64,000 nucleotides of DNA from Scandinavium sp036495715 (GCA_036495715.1 DASXML010000074.1:124001-188000); one strand, 5' to 3'. Positions 25,382-34,895 are shown, numbered from the stretch's first letter. Translations and numbers: made by a program. The notes: generated by a model from the sequence alone, not told the origin.

Positions 25382-26575
25382 TTACGCTTCTACCAGCGCC
25401 TGCGCACACGCCCAGGCCGAGGCCCACGCCCACTGGAAGTTGTAGCCGCCGAGCCAGCCAGTGACGTCCATCACTTCGCCAATAAAATAGAGCCCCGGCA
25501 CGTTGCGTGCTTCCATCGTGCGTGAAGAAAGCTCGTCGGTATTCACCCCGCCCAACGTCACTTCGGCGGTGCGGTATCCCTCGGTGCCATTTGGCTGTAC
25601 GCGCCAGTTGGTGAGCGTTTCAACCAGCTGTTGCTGATCTTTGCTGTTGAGCTGTTTGAGTTGCACATCCGGGATTTGCCCCAGCAGTTGCAGACATTCC
25701 ACCAGGCGTTTTGGTAATTGCATCGCCAGCGTGTTCTTCAGGCTCTGGTTCGGATGCGCGTTACGCTGTTCGTCAAGGAAAGTTTCGAGGTCACACTCCG
25801 GCAGCAGATTGATGCTGACAAATTCACCCGACTGCCAGAAGCTGGAAATTTGCAGCACCGCGGGGCCAGAAAGCCCACGGTGGGTGAACAGCAGATTTTC
25901 GCGGAACACAGTTCCATCATTGGCGGTGATCACCGACGGCACGGAAACACCGGAAAGCACCTGCAATTGTTCCAGCAGCGGTTTATGCAGTGTGAAGGGC
26001 ACCAGTCCTGCGCGAGTCGGCAAGACGTTCAGGCCAAACTGCTCAGCGATTTTATAGCCGAACGGCGATGCTCCGAGGCCCGGCATCGATAGCCCACCGC
26101 TGGCGATCACCAGTTTTTTCGCCGCCACCGAATCGCCGTTGAGTTGCAGCGTGTAGCCTTCTTCGTCGCGTTCAACGCTAATAATCTCGGTGCGCAGGCG
26201 AGTAATCACGCCGCCCTTCTCGCATTCAGACACCAGCATATCGACAATTTGCTCGGCGGAATCGTCGCAGAACAACTGCCCGAGGGTTTTCTCGTGCCAC
26301 GCTATGCCATATTTTCCGACCAGATCGATAAAGTCCCACTGGGTGTAACGCGCCAGCGCCGATTTGCAAAAATGCGGGTTCTGACTGAGGTACGCCGCGG
26401 GTTCCACGTACATATTGGTGAAGTTACAGCGCCCGCCGCCGGACATTAAAATCTTGCGGCCCGGCTTTTTGCCGTTATCCAGAAGCAGCACTCGCGCCCC
26501 GGCCTGTCCCGCCTGCGCTGCACAAAACATTCCCGCCGCGCCCGCGCCGACAACAATGGCATCAAACCTTTCCAC
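25382..26575 (-). CDS. yhiN: HI0933/YhiN-family flavoprotein
   Basis: A 397-residue FAD-dependent protein with the dinucleotide-binding GAGAAGMFCA near the N-terminus, MSGGGRCNFTN after it and the C-terminal GGYNFQWAWASAW. This is the HI0933 family of predicted flavin oxidoreductases, whose reaction is unknown. It is divergent from pitA, exactly as yhiN is in E. coli. An intergenic region of 230 bases separates the two. Confidence 0.92.
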   Translation of the reverse strand: MERFDAIVVGAGAAGMFCAAQAGQAGARVLLLDNGKKPGRKILMSGGGRCNFTNMYVEPAAYLSQNPHFCKSALARYTQWDFIDLVGKYGIAWHEKTLGQLFCDDSAEQIVDMLVSECEKGGVITRLRTEIISVERDEEGYTLQLNGDSVAAKKLVIASGGLSMPGLGASPFGYKIAEQFGLNVLPTRAGLVPFTLHKPLLEQLQVLSGVSVPSVITANDGTVFRENLLFTHRGLSGPAVLQISSFWQSGEFVSINLLPECDLETFLDEQRNAHPNQSLKNTLAMQLPKRLVECLQLLGQIPDVQLKQLNSKDQQQLVETLTNWRVQPNGTEGYRTAEVTLGGVNTDELSSRTMEARNVPGLYFIGEVMDVTGWLGGYNFQWAWASAWACAQALVEA

Positions 26576-26805
26576 ACGCCTGTCCTCTCATTTTGAATGT
26601 CGGGAAGTGTAAATTTTCCCGCGCGGTACGACCAGTAAGAATTTTTTCATGACTGGTCATACTCTTGAAACATATAGGATTAATCCAGGACCTATTTTTA
26701 GGTCGGTGAAGAAATATCAATAAAAGTCTATATTTCTCTTTGCCCACGCCGCGTTTGTCCTGGATAATGCGCCGCGTTCATGTCCTCAAAATGGCGTAAC
26801 GTCCT

Positions 26806-28302
26806 ATGCTACATTTGTTTGCTGGCCTGGATTTACATACTGGGCTTTTATTACTGCTTGCTCTGGGATTTGTATTGTTTTACGAAGCGATTAACGGCTT
26901 CCACGACACCGCAAACGCAGTAGCGACCGTTATCTACACCCGCGCGATGCGTTCGCAACTTGCGGTGGCGATGGCGGCAATTTTCAACTTCTTTGGCGTA
27001 CTGCTTGGCGGTCTGAGCGTAGCCTATGCGATTGTGCATATGCTGCCAACGGATTTGCTGCTGAACATGGGCTCTGCTCATGGTCTCGCCATGGTCTTCT
27101 CTATGCTGTTAGCGGCGATTATCTGGAACCTCGGTACCTGGTATTTCGGCCTGCCAGCATCAAGCTCTCACACCCTGATCGGGGCCATTATCGGGATTGG
27201 GTTAACCAATGCTCTGATGACCGGCACCTCTGTTGTTGACGCGCTGAATATCCCGAAAGTGATTGGGATTTTCGCTTCACTGATTGTCTCGCCTATCGTC
27301 GGTCTGGTTGTCGCCGGTGGCCTGATTTTCCTGCTGCGTCGCTACTGGAGCAACACCAAAAAACGGGCTCGCATCCACATGACGCCTGCGGAACGTGAAA
27401 AGATGGACGGCAAGAAAAAGCCGCCTTTCTGGACGCGTATCGCACTGATCATTTCGGCCATTGGTGTCGCGTTCTCTCACGGCGCGAACGACGGTCAGAA
27501 AGGCATTGGTCTGGTGATGCTGGTCCTGATTGGCGTGGCACCAGCGGGCTTTGTGGTCAACATGAATGCTTCCGGCTACGAAATCACCCGTACCCGTGAC
27601 GCCGTCAACAACGTCGAGCTCTATTTCCAGCAACATCCTGACCTGCTGCAAAAAGTGACCGGCGCTGAACCGTTGATTCCATCCCCGGAACCGGGCGCGA
27701 CCCAGCCTGCGGAATTCCATTGTCACCCAGCGAACACCCTTAACGCACTGAACCGCGTGAAAGGCATGCTGGATAACATTGAGAGTTACGACAAGCTGAG
27801 CGTCGATCAGCGTAGCCAAATGCGTCGCATCATGCTGTGCATTTCCGATACCACCGATAAAGTGGCGAAGCTGCCTGACGTCAACAACGACGATAAGCGT
27901 CTGCTGAAGAAACTCAAAACCGATATGCTGAGCACCATCGAGTACGCACCGGTCTGGATTATCATGGCTGTCGCGCTCGCGCTGGGCATTGGTACGATGA
28001 TTGGCTGGCGTCGTGTGGCGACCACCATCGGTGAGAAAATCGGTAAAAAAGGCATGACCTATGCACAGGGCATGTCCGCGCAGATGACCGCAGCGGTATC
28101 GATCGGACTCGCAAGCTATACCGGGATGCCGGTCTCTACCACCCACGTTCTGTCGTCCTCCGTCGCGGGTACGATGATCGTTGACGGTGGCGGTCTGCAA
28201 CGCAAGACGGTGACCAACATTCTGATGGCATGGGTTCTGACCTTGCCAGCGGCGATTCTCCTTTCGGGCGGTTTGTATTGGCTGAGCCTGAAGCTCATCT
28301 AA
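26806..28302 (+). CDS. pitA: Low-affinity inorganic phosphate/metal-phosphate transporter PitA
   Basis: A 498-residue inner-membrane transporter, one residue off the E. coli length. The two PiT-family signatures are seen as EAINGFHDTANAVAT near the N-terminus and FSHGANDGQKGIG in the middle, with a long hydrophilic loop between the two membrane halves. It imports phosphate, mainly as divalent metal complexes, using the proton gradient. A strong terminator follows. Confidence 0.97.
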   Translation: MLHLFAGLDLHTGLLLLLALGFVLFYEAINGFHDTANAVATVIYTRAMRSQLAVAMAAIFNFFGVLLGGLSVAYAIVHMLPTDLLLNMGSAHGLAMVFSMLLAAIIWNLGTWYFGLPASSSHTLIGAIIGIGLTNALMTGTSVVDALNIPKVIGIFASLIVSPIVGLVVAGGLIFLLRRYWSNTKKRARIHMTPAEREKMDGKKKPPFWTRIALIISAIGVAFSHGANDGQKGIGLVMLVLIGVAPAGFVVNMNASGYEITRTRDAVNNVELYFQQHPDLLQKVTGAEPLIPSPEPGATQPAEFHCHPANTLNALNRVKGMLDNIESYDKLSVDQRSQMRRIMLCISDTTDKVAKLPDVNNDDKRLLKKLKTDMLSTIEYAPVWIIMAVALALGIGTMIGWRRVATTIGEKIGKKGMTYAQGMSAQMTAAVSIGLASYTGMPVSTTHVLSSSVAGTMIVDGGGLQRKTVTNILMAWVLTLPAAILLSGGLYWLSLKLI

Positions 28303-28327
28303 GCGTTTGCAAGTGTCTAAAAACGAC

Positions 28328-28358
28328 AAAACGGGTCAGGAAACTGACCCGTTTTTTT
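28328..28358 (+). terminator. Bidirectional terminator between pitA and uspB
   Basis: ACGGGTCAG (28331-28339) pairs with CTGACCCGT (28344-28352) around GAAA, followed by seven Ts on the plus strand and by TTTTGTCGTTTTT on the minus strand. It can serve both convergent genes. Confidence 0.9.
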
Positions 28359-28368
28359 ATGTCGACAC

Positions 28369-28704
28369 TCAGTGCCAAATCATCAAAGCAATCATGCTGA
28401 TAATCACCAGGCCGCACAGCGCACTGGTTAACACAAACTGACGGCGAACACGCTCACAACGGCGAATAAATTCATCATCATGATGATCGCGATAACGCTG
28501 CGCGTAGATATACCACACCAGACGCACCTGTTTGCCAGGCTGACCGTGGGAGGTGAAAAAACCTCCGCCATCCACATACTGATAGAGTAAGGGATCGCAA
28601 CCACGCAGCACCACCAGCAGGGCGCGCAATGATGAGAAGTAGCGCGCCATATTCACCACACATACGATGCACAAAGCCCAAAACAGCGCGACAGTGCTTA
28701 CCAT
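28369..28704 (-). CDS. uspB: Universal stress protein B
   Basis: A 111-residue inner-membrane protein with hydrophobic segments at both ends (VALFWALCIVCVVNMARY and FVLTSALCGLVIISMIALM) and a basic middle. Length and sequence fit UspB, which in E. coli is sigma-S dependent and linked to ethanol resistance. It is divergent from uspA across a 301-base regulatory gap. Confidence 0.94.
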   Translation of the reverse strand: MVSTVALFWALCIVCVVNMARYFSSLRALLVVLRGCDPLLYQYVDGGGFFTSHGQPGKQVRLVWYIYAQRYRDHHDDEFIRRCERVRRQFVLTSALCGLVIISMIALMIWH

Positions 28705-29005
28705 ACCTCCTCCCCGGCGACCCGCCCACGGAGACTCCCTCCAGGACTACCGCACCCCGAAACGCATCAGACAGTCAGTGAAAGAGTGAGAGACCGATCA
28801 CATTAACTTCCCCGACCGACTCTTTTAATAGTGTAGGAGATCCGCTGATTTTTTTGCTACATCGTTAATCGTTATCAATGCCAAAAGCGCAAAGATTTGT
28901 TTAACTAATTGGTGATAAAGGGTCATTGACGTAACTTAAGGGTCGTTTTAAGGTGGGCTGACTATACTTAACGAGTAACCACAGACTTAAGGAAGGAGTA
29001 ACACT
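28705..29005. promoter_or_regulatory. uspB-uspA divergent promoter region
   Basis: This 301-base gap carries the promoters of both stress genes. Upstream of uspA, GACTATACTTAAC (about 28969-28981) offers a -10 element TATACT; no good -35 is visible at standard spacing, which would fit an activated promoter. AAGGAGGAG-like sequence GGAAGGAGT lies just before uspA. No gene is seen here. Confidence 0.45.
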
Positions 29006-29443
29006 ATGGCTTACAAACACATTCTTATCGCGGTCGATCTGTCACCGGAAAGCAAAGTGCTGGTTGATAAAGCAGTCTCGATGGCGCGCCCGTATAACGC
29101 GAAAGTTTCCCTGATTCATGTCGATGTGAATTACTCCGATCTCTACACCGGCCTGATTGATGTCAATTTGGGTGATATGCAGAAACGCATCTCGGAAGAG
29201 ACGCACCACGCATTAAGCGAGCTTTCCACTAACGCGGGTTATCCGATCACCGAAACCCTGAGCGGCAGCGGCGATTTAGGCCAGGTATTGGTTGATGCCA
29301 TCAAGAAATACGATATGGATTTGGTGGTTTGCGGTCATCATCAGGATTTCTGGAGCAAGCTAATGTCCTCTGCTCGCCAGCTGATTAACACCGTTCACGT
29401 AGATATGCTGATTGTTCCACTGCGTGACGAAGAAGACGAGTAA
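29006..29443 (+). CDS. uspA: Universal stress protein A
   Basis: A 145-residue cytoplasmic UspA-domain protein, with AYKHILIAVDLSPES at the N-terminus and the C-terminal HHQDFWSKLMSSARQLI. It is produced when growth stops and protects against stress; the UspA subclass does not carry the classical ATP-binding loop. A strong ribosome site (AAGGAGT) precedes the ATG. In E. coli the next gene is dtpB, which is missing here. Confidence 0.97.
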   Translation: MAYKHILIAVDLSPESKVLVDKAVSMARPYNAKVSLIHVDVNYSDLYTGLIDVNLGDMQKRISEETHHALSELSTNAGYPITETLSGSGDLGQVLVDAIKKYDMDLVVCGHHQDFWSKLMSSARQLINTVHVDMLIVPLRDEEDE

Positions 29444-29449
29444 TGGTTT

Positions 29450-29531
29450 GTTGCCCGGTGGCGGCTACGCTTACCGGGCCTACACGATCACGGAAAAACA
29501 TAGGCCGGGTTAGGCGCAGCCGCCACCCGGC
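29450..29531. repeat. REP/BIME element after uspA
   Basis: GCCCGGTGGCGGCTACGC-TTACCGGGCCTAC and the inverted TAGGCCGGGTTAGGCG-CAGCCGCCACCCGGC form a complete pair of REP units in the convergent gap between uspA and rsmJ. Confidence 0.88.
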
Positions 29532-29535
29532 TTTC

Positions 29536-30288
29536 TTATTCCGGTGTCCCCGGATAAATATCAAAGCGATGCCCTTTCGTCACCACCGCATTTGACGTGG
29601 CGACGTCAGCCAACGGCGGCGCGTAGTCCGGGCGTTTCACCACTACGCGTTTTGTCGCCAACCGTTGTGCGGGAATGAGCAGCCCATCGGCATCTAAATC
29701 CGGCCCTACCAGCGACTGAAACACACGCATCTCTTTTTTCACCAACGCGCTTTTCTGCTTATGTGGAAACATCGGGTCAAGATAGACCACCTGCGGGCGC
29801 GGCGTGATGTCGGTCAATGCCGTTAAACTGGAGGCGTGGATCAGCTGCAAGCGTTCCTGCAACCAACCGCCGATGTCCGGGTCGGCATAGCCACGCGCCA
29901 GGCCGTCATCGAGCAGGGCCGCCACCACCGGGTTGCGTTCCAGCATCCGCACGCGACACCCCACCGAGGCCAGCACAAACGCGTCACGCCCCAATCCAGC
30001 CGTCGCATCGACGACATCGGGCAGATAGTTGCCTTTGATACCCACCGCTTTCGCCACCGCTTCCCCGCGACCACCGCCGAATTTCCGTCGGTGCGCCATT
30101 GGCCCACCGACAAAATCGACGAAGATGCCGCCGAGTTTGGGTTCATCGCGTTTACGCAGTTCGAGATGCTCCGGTGTTAACACCAGCGCCATCAGGTTAT
30201 CCGCATCCTGTTCCAGGCCCCAGCGGGTCGCAAGAACAGATAAGGCGCCATCGCTGGCGCCTGATTCATCAACTAAACAGATTTTCAC
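29536..30288 (-). CDS. rsmJ: 16S rRNA m2G1516 methyltransferase RsmJ
   Basis: A 250-residue methyltransferase, exactly the E. coli length if it begins at the GTG at 30288 (MKICLVDESGASDG). The SAM-binding motif VVDATAGLGRDAFVLAS and the YLDPMFPHKQKSA motif are intact. It methylates G1516 of 16S rRNA. The GTG is supported by AAGGG inside the end of prlC and by the known N-terminus of the family; a longer frame to 30351 has no support. It forms an operon with prlC (7-base gap). Confidence 0.95.
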   Translation of the reverse strand: MKICLVDESGASDGALSVLATRWGLEQDADNLMALVLTPEHLELRKRDEPKLGGIFVDFVGGPMAHRRKFGGGRGEAVAKAVGIKGNYLPDVVDATAGLGRDAFVLASVGCRVRMLERNPVVAALLDDGLARGYADPDIGGWLQERLQLIHASSLTALTDITPRPQVVYLDPMFPHKQKSALVKKEMRVFQSLVGPDLDADGLLIPAQRLATKRVVVKRPDYAPPLADVATSNAVVTKGHRFDIYPGTPE

Positions 30289-30295
30289 GAACGGA

Positions 30296-32338
30296 TTAGC
30301 CCTTGATGCCGTAATGCTCAAGCATCGCGTCCAGCTGCGGTTCGCGTCCACGGAAGCGCTTGAACAGCGTCATCGGCTCTTCGGAACCGCCACGGCTCAG
30401 GATATTGTCGAGGAACGACTGTCCGGTTTCGCGATTGAAAATCCCTTCTTCTTCGAAGCGAGAGAACGCATCTGCCGCCAGTACGTCGGCCCACAGGTAG
30501 CTGTAGTAACCCGCCGCATAACCACCGGCAAAAATGTGGCTGAATGCGTGCGGGAAACGGCCCCACGACGGACCCGGCACCACAGAAACCTGTTTCTTGA
30601 TTTCAGCCAGCGTCTCGAGGATTTTCGCGCCCTGCTCTGGGTTGAACTCGGCATGCAGACGGAAATCGAACAGGCCGAACTCCAGCTGACGCAGAACGAA
30701 CATCGCCGCCTGGTAGTTTTTCGCTGCCAGCATTTTATCCAGCAGTTCTTTTGGCAGCGGTTCGCCCGTTTCAAAGTGACCGGAGATAAACGCCAGCGCT
30801 TCCGGCTCCCAGCACCAGTTTTCCATGAACTGGCTCGGCAGTTCGACCGCATCCCACGGCACGCCGTTGATGCCAGAAACACCGGCGGTTTCGATGCGGG
30901 TCAGCATATGGTGCAGACCGTGACCAAATTCATGGAACAGGGTGATCACTTCATCGTGGGTAAACAGCGCAGGCTTGCCATTCACCGGGCGGTTGAAGTT
31001 ACAGGTGAGATAGGCCACCGGCTTTTGCAGCGAACCGTCAGCTTTACGCATCTGGCCCACACAGTCATCCATCCACGCGCCGCCACGCTTGTGCTCGCGG
31101 GCGTAGAGATCGAGATAGAAACTGCCGCGCAGTTCATTTTTGTCGTCATACAGCTCGAAGAAGCGCACTTCCGGGCTCCACACATCAATGTCTTTGCGCT
31201 CTTTGGCGGTGATGCCGTAAATGCGCTGCACCACGTCAAACAGGCCGTTGACGGCTTTGTTTTCCGGGAAGTAAGGGCGCAATTGTTCGTCGCTGATGCT
31301 GTACAGATGCTGCTTCTGTTTTTCGCTGTAGTACGCGATATCCCACGGCTGTAGCTCGTCGACAGCAAATTCAGCTTTCGCATAGGCGCGCAGCTGAGCC
31401 AGCTCTTTCTCGCCCTGCGGACGGGCGCGCTTCGCCAGATCGGTCAGGAATTCCAGCACCTGCTGCGGATTCTCTGCCATTTTGGTGGCCAGCGATTTCA
31501 CCGCATAGCTTTCAAAGCCCAGCAGTTGTGCCAGTTCATGACGCAGCGCGAGGATCTCTTCCATCACCGGGCTGTTGTCCCATTTTCCGGCATTCGGGCC
31601 CTGGTCAGACGCACGCGTGGTATACGCGCGATACATCTCTTCGCGCAACGCCTGGTTGTCGCAATAGGTCATCACCGGCAGATAGCTTGGGATGTCGAGC
31701 GTCAGCAGATAACCCTCTTGCTCTTTGGCTTCAGCCTGCGCAATCGCTGCCGCCAGTGCGCTTTCCGGCATCCCGGCAAGCTCGGATTCGTCAGTCACCA
31801 GCTTGTTCCAGCCCATCGTCGCGTCGAGCACGTTGTTGCTGTACTGGTTGCCCAATTCGGACAAGCGCGCCGCGATTTCGCCATAGCGTTTTTGCTTCTC
31901 TTTCGACAGGCCAATCCCGGACAGCTCAAAATCACGCAGCGCGTTATCAACGGCTTTTTTCTGCGCGGTATTGAGGCTTGCATAATGATCGCCGTCACGC
32001 AGGTCACGCCAGGCCTGATACAGTCCTTCATGCTGACCGACCCAGGTACTGTACTCGGACAGCAGCGGGAGCGTCTGCTCATAGGCCTCGCGCAGTTCCG
32101 GGCTGTTTTTCACGGAGTTCAGATGGCTGACCGGCGAGAACAGACGTCCCAGCACATCGTCCACTTCTGCCAGTGGCTGACAGAGACTTTCCCAGCGGTA
32201 CGGCGCACCCTGCGCTACGACGCTTTCAACCGCCGTGCGACAATCGTCCAGCGCTTTAGTGACCGCTGGGACGACGTGCTCGGGCTGGATTTTCGAAAAC
32301 GGTGGCAAATCGAAGGGCGTCAGTAATGGATTAGTCAT
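30296..32338 (-). CDS. prlC: Oligopeptidase A (PrlC)
   Basis: A 680-residue M3 metallopeptidase, the E. coli length when started at the ATG at 32338 (MTNPLLTPFDLPPFSK). The zinc-binding LFHEFGHGLHHM motif is intact. It breaks down signal peptides and other oligopeptides in the cytoplasm. A sigma-32-like promoter lies 63-91 bases upstream, matching the heat-shock control reported for this operon in Salmonella. Confidence 0.97.
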   Translation of the reverse strand: MTNPLLTPFDLPPFSKIQPEHVVPAVTKALDDCRTAVESVVAQGAPYRWESLCQPLAEVDDVLGRLFSPVSHLNSVKNSPELREAYEQTLPLLSEYSTWVGQHEGLYQAWRDLRDGDHYASLNTAQKKAVDNALRDFELSGIGLSKEKQKRYGEIAARLSELGNQYSNNVLDATMGWNKLVTDESELAGMPESALAAAIAQAEAKEQEGYLLTLDIPSYLPVMTYCDNQALREEMYRAYTTRASDQGPNAGKWDNSPVMEEILALRHELAQLLGFESYAVKSLATKMAENPQQVLEFLTDLAKRARPQGEKELAQLRAYAKAEFAVDELQPWDIAYYSEKQKQHLYSISDEQLRPYFPENKAVNGLFDVVQRIYGITAKERKDIDVWSPEVRFFELYDDKNELRGSFYLDLYAREHKRGGAWMDDCVGQMRKADGSLQKPVAYLTCNFNRPVNGKPALFTHDEVITLFHEFGHGLHHMLTRIETAGVSGINGVPWDAVELPSQFMENWCWEPEALAFISGHFETGEPLPKELLDKMLAAKNYQAAMFVLRQLEFGLFDFRLHAEFNPEQGAKILETLAEIKKQVSVVPGPSWGRFPHAFSHIFAGGYAAGYYSYLWADVLAADAFSRFEEEGIFNRETGQSFLDNILSRGGSEEPMTLFKRFRGREPQLDAMLEHYGIKG

Positions 32339-32400
32339 AAGCGCTGTCCTGTTAAAAAGAGTGAATGAGGCGCACATCCGGCGCGGCACATATCTTTGTA

Positions 32401-32429
32401 GAATGGGGTTAAGTGTAGAGGATTTCAAT
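32401..32429 (-). promoter_or_regulatory. Sigma-32 (heat-shock) promoter of prlC-rsmJ
   Basis: On the minus strand ATTGAAA (-35) is followed after 14 bases by CCCCATTC (-10). This is a near match to the sigma-32 consensus CTTGAAA-N13-15-CCCCATNT at the right distance from prlC. The opdA (prlC) operon of Salmonella is known to be heat-shock regulated. Confidence 0.75.
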
Positions 32430-32469
32430 GGTTGAAGGGGTGGAAAGCGCTATCGTTGCGATGGGAGAA

Positions 32470-32610
32470 TTGCCCAGCGGCGCTGCGCTTGCGTGGGCCT
32501 ACAAAATTACAGGCCAGGTAAGACGTCAGCCGCCACCCGGCAATGCATTTAAGCCGCGGGTCAATCCAGTTTTGTAGGCCGGGTAAGGCGTCAGCCGCCA
32601 CCCGGCAATG
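32470..32610. repeat. REP/BIME cluster between the phosphatase gene and prlC
   Basis: Several REP units are visible, including GCGCTTGCGTGGGCCTAC, CAGGTAAGACGTCAGC-CGCCACCCGGCA and GTAGGCCGGGTAAGGCG-TCAGCCGCCACCCGGCA. The last two are near-identical direct copies about 65 bases apart. Confidence 0.88.
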
Positions 32611-32612
32611 TA

Positions 32613-33884
32613 TTAACCTGCGTGATGCCCTGCCGCGTAAGCCGCAGGTAAATCCAGACGCTGCCAAAATTGCTGGTCTGGCGTCGTGCCGGAAAGCGGA
32701 TACCCGGCGGGCAGCGCGGTTTGTACCATCAACGCCCGGCGTCGTTCAGCCGACACATTCGGTAGCGCGCTTTCCAACAGCACTTCTGCCCCCTCTGGCA
32801 CCGTCAACGCGGCCTTTTCGCCTTTCTGCTGCGGTAAGCGGTAGGTCATTGTGAAACGGTAAAACGTCTGCATCGCCGGGTCGCGATACGGATCGTCTGC
32901 GCCGTCCGTTTTCGCGCATTCTGCAAGCGTGGTTCCACACTCTTTAGCCAGCGCGGTACGTAATTGGTCACGCGCGTCGTTGAACAAGGCGCGGTACGTT
33001 ACATCGTTGAGATAGTGCGCCACGTTACTTTGCGCCACCATCCGCGAGCCGATAATGTCCAGTGGGTAATGCACGCCCAGTACAATGCGGGAATAGCCAT
33101 AACGCGCGCCGCGAATAACCAGCGCGTCATAGCGCTCAGGGATCATCTGCGCCATCAACAGCGCATCCGTCACGCCTGTATTGGTGTGCCCGCTCGGAAA
33201 CGAGCCGCCATCGGCGCTATACGGCTTATTATCTTTCACCACCGTGTCATCCGGCACCAACCGAATGGCGTTGTCCTTCACAAGAAATGGCCGTGCATAG
33301 TTAAAGTGTTTTTTCGCCGCCCCGGTGCTGACTTCGCTGGCTTTGATCAGCGCTGCCGCTTTGCTCAATTCACCTTTGTCATAGGCAGTGATGAAGGCTT
33401 TACCAAGTTTTGGCCCCAGCGCATCGCTGAGGAAATAGAGATAGCTGATGCCTTCCGCATCGGCCAACGCCTGATGACGTGTCGCCGCAGACGCATCGCG
33501 ATTGATATCCGTCACCGTTTGCAGACTGGCGGCAAGTGTCTCGGCAGGTAACGTGCTGAACGCCGAGAGCAGTTCAATGCCCGCCTGCTGCCGCGCGTTG
33601 GTCTGGAAATCATAGCCGCTGGCCTTTAGCCACGCGGTATCGGCCTGCATGGAAGTCTGTTTCGCCTTTTCCAGTTCGTCGCGGGTGAGCGTAGTGGCAT
33701 TGCCCTTCAGCGCACCGCGTAGAGCAGCCAGCGACTCCGCTTCCAGTGAATCAAATGCCTGACTTCTGGCGGCGGGCGTGACGCTGGCGGCGAGTTCACC
33801 CGCGCCGTTTAACGACGTCTCTTTTGCCAGCGCGGGCAGCGCCAGCAGCAGGGATAAAGCCAACAACGAGTGACATTTATTCAT
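32613..33884 (-). CDS. Periplasmic PAP2-type acid phosphatase
   Basis: A 423-residue exported phosphatase with a signal peptide ending near LLALPALA. The class A/PAP2 motifs are present: KDNAIRLVP is a weak version of the first, FPSGHTNTG supplies the central histidine, and SRIVLGVHYPLDIIGSR the last. It is much longer than PhoN (about 250 residues), with some 180 residues before the phosphatase core. It likely releases phosphate from organic monophosphates in the periplasm. It stands alone between rlmJ and prlC, a place empty in E. coli K-12. Confidence 0.88.
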   Translation of the reverse strand: MNKCHSLLALSLLLALPALAKETSLNGAGELAASVTPAARSQAFDSLEAESLAALRGALKGNATTLTRDELEKAKQTSMQADTAWLKASGYDFQTNARQQAGIELLSAFSTLPAETLAASLQTVTDINRDASAATRHQALADAEGISYLYFLSDALGPKLGKAFITAYDKGELSKAAALIKASEVSTGAAKKHFNYARPFLVKDNAIRLVPDDTVVKDNKPYSADGGSFPSGHTNTGVTDALLMAQMIPERYDALVIRGARYGYSRIVLGVHYPLDIIGSRMVAQSNVAHYLNDVTYRALFNDARDQLRTALAKECGTTLAECAKTDGADDPYRDPAMQTFYRFTMTYRLPQQKGEKAALTVPEGAEVLLESALPNVSAERRRALMVQTALPAGYPLSGTTPDQQFWQRLDLPAAYAAGHHAG

Positions 33885-34052
33885 TTTTTTATCCTGGATT
33901 CAACCGATTATCTTGCCTGAATCCGACGCTAGCGCATCCGTTTGACACATTTATGACAGCGCGAGACAGTACGGTATTCAGCATCAGCGGTAATCCACAG
34001 CAATCTGCGGTAAACTGTCGGCATCGTTTATTATTTCGGAACATCCGCATCC

Positions 34053-34895
34053 ATGCTCAGTTATCGCCACAGCTTTCACGCCGGCAACCACGCCGACGTC
34101 CTTAAACACACCGTTCAGAGCCTGATCATTGAATCGCTGAAAGAGAAAGATAAACCGTTTCTCTATCTCGACACTCACGCAGGCGCCGGGCGTTATCAGC
34201 TGAGCAGCGAGCATGCAGAGCGCACGGGCGAGTATATGGAAGGCATCGCCCGTATCTGGCAGCAGGATGATTTACCGGCGGAATTAGAGCCGTACATCAA
34301 CGTGGTGAATCATTTCAATCGTAGCGGCCAGTTGCGCTATTACCCAGGTTCTCCGCTGATTGCCCGCCAGTTACTGCGCGAACAGGACAGCCTGAATCTG
34401 ACCGAGCTGCACCCGAGCGATTTCCCACTGCTGCGTTCCGAATTCCAGAAAGATGACCGCGCCCGTGTAGAGAAATCAGACGGTTATCAGCAGCTTAAAT
34501 CCAAGCTGCCGCCAGCGTCACGCCGTGGTCTGGTGCTGATTGACCCGCCGTATGAAATTAAAACCGACTATCAGGCAGTGGTGACCGGCATCAGCGAAGG
34601 CTACAAACGTTTTGCCACTGGCACCTATGCCTTGTGGTATCCGGTAGTGCTGCGCGCGCAAATCAAACGCATGATTAAAGAACTCGAAGCCACCGGGATT
34701 CGCCGTATTCTGCAAATCGAACTGGCGGTACGCCCGGACAGCGATCAGCGCGGCATGACCGCCTCCGGCATGATTGTTATCAACCCGCCGTGGAAACTCG
34801 AACAACAGATGAACAACGTGCTGCCATGGCTGCACAAAAAGCTGGTGCCAGCAGGCACGGGCCACGCCACCGTGAGCTGGATTGTGCCGGAGTAA
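34053..34895 (+). CDS. rlmJ: 23S rRNA m6A2030 methyltransferase RlmJ
   Basis: A 280-residue N6-adenine methyltransferase, the E. coli length. SAM-binding residues lie in LDTHAGAGRY and the catalytic DPPY motif is seen as LIDPPYE near residue 164. It methylates A2030 of 23S rRNA. It is oriented with gor, 70 bases downstream, as in E. coli. Confidence 0.96.
   Translation: MLSYRHSFHAGNHADVLKHTVQSLIIESLKEKDKPFLYLDTHAGAGRYQLSSEHAERTGEYMEGIARIWQQDDLPAELEPYINVVNHFNRSGQLRYYPGSPLIARQLLREQDSLNLTELHPSDFPLLRSEFQKDDRARVEKSDGYQQLKSKLPPASRRGLVLIDPPYEIKTDYQAVVTGISEGYKRFATGTYALWYPVVLRAQIKRMIKELEATGIRRILQIELAVRPDSDQRGMTASGMIVINPPWKLEQQMNNVLPWLHKKLVPAGTGHATVSWIVPE

Noticed and set aside
27277..28329. 350-codon minus-strand open frame
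   Set aside because: It lies wholly antisense to pitA, whose protein matches the family end to end; composition (His/Arg-rich) is that of a shadow frame.
30029..31354. 441-codon plus-strand open frame
   Set aside because: Antisense to rsmJ and prlC, both of which are full-length known proteins.
32470..32610. REP cluster considered as an insertion sequence or transposon end
   Set aside because: The units match the enterobacterial REP/BIME pattern seen at four other gaps in the window; no transposase frame is associated.
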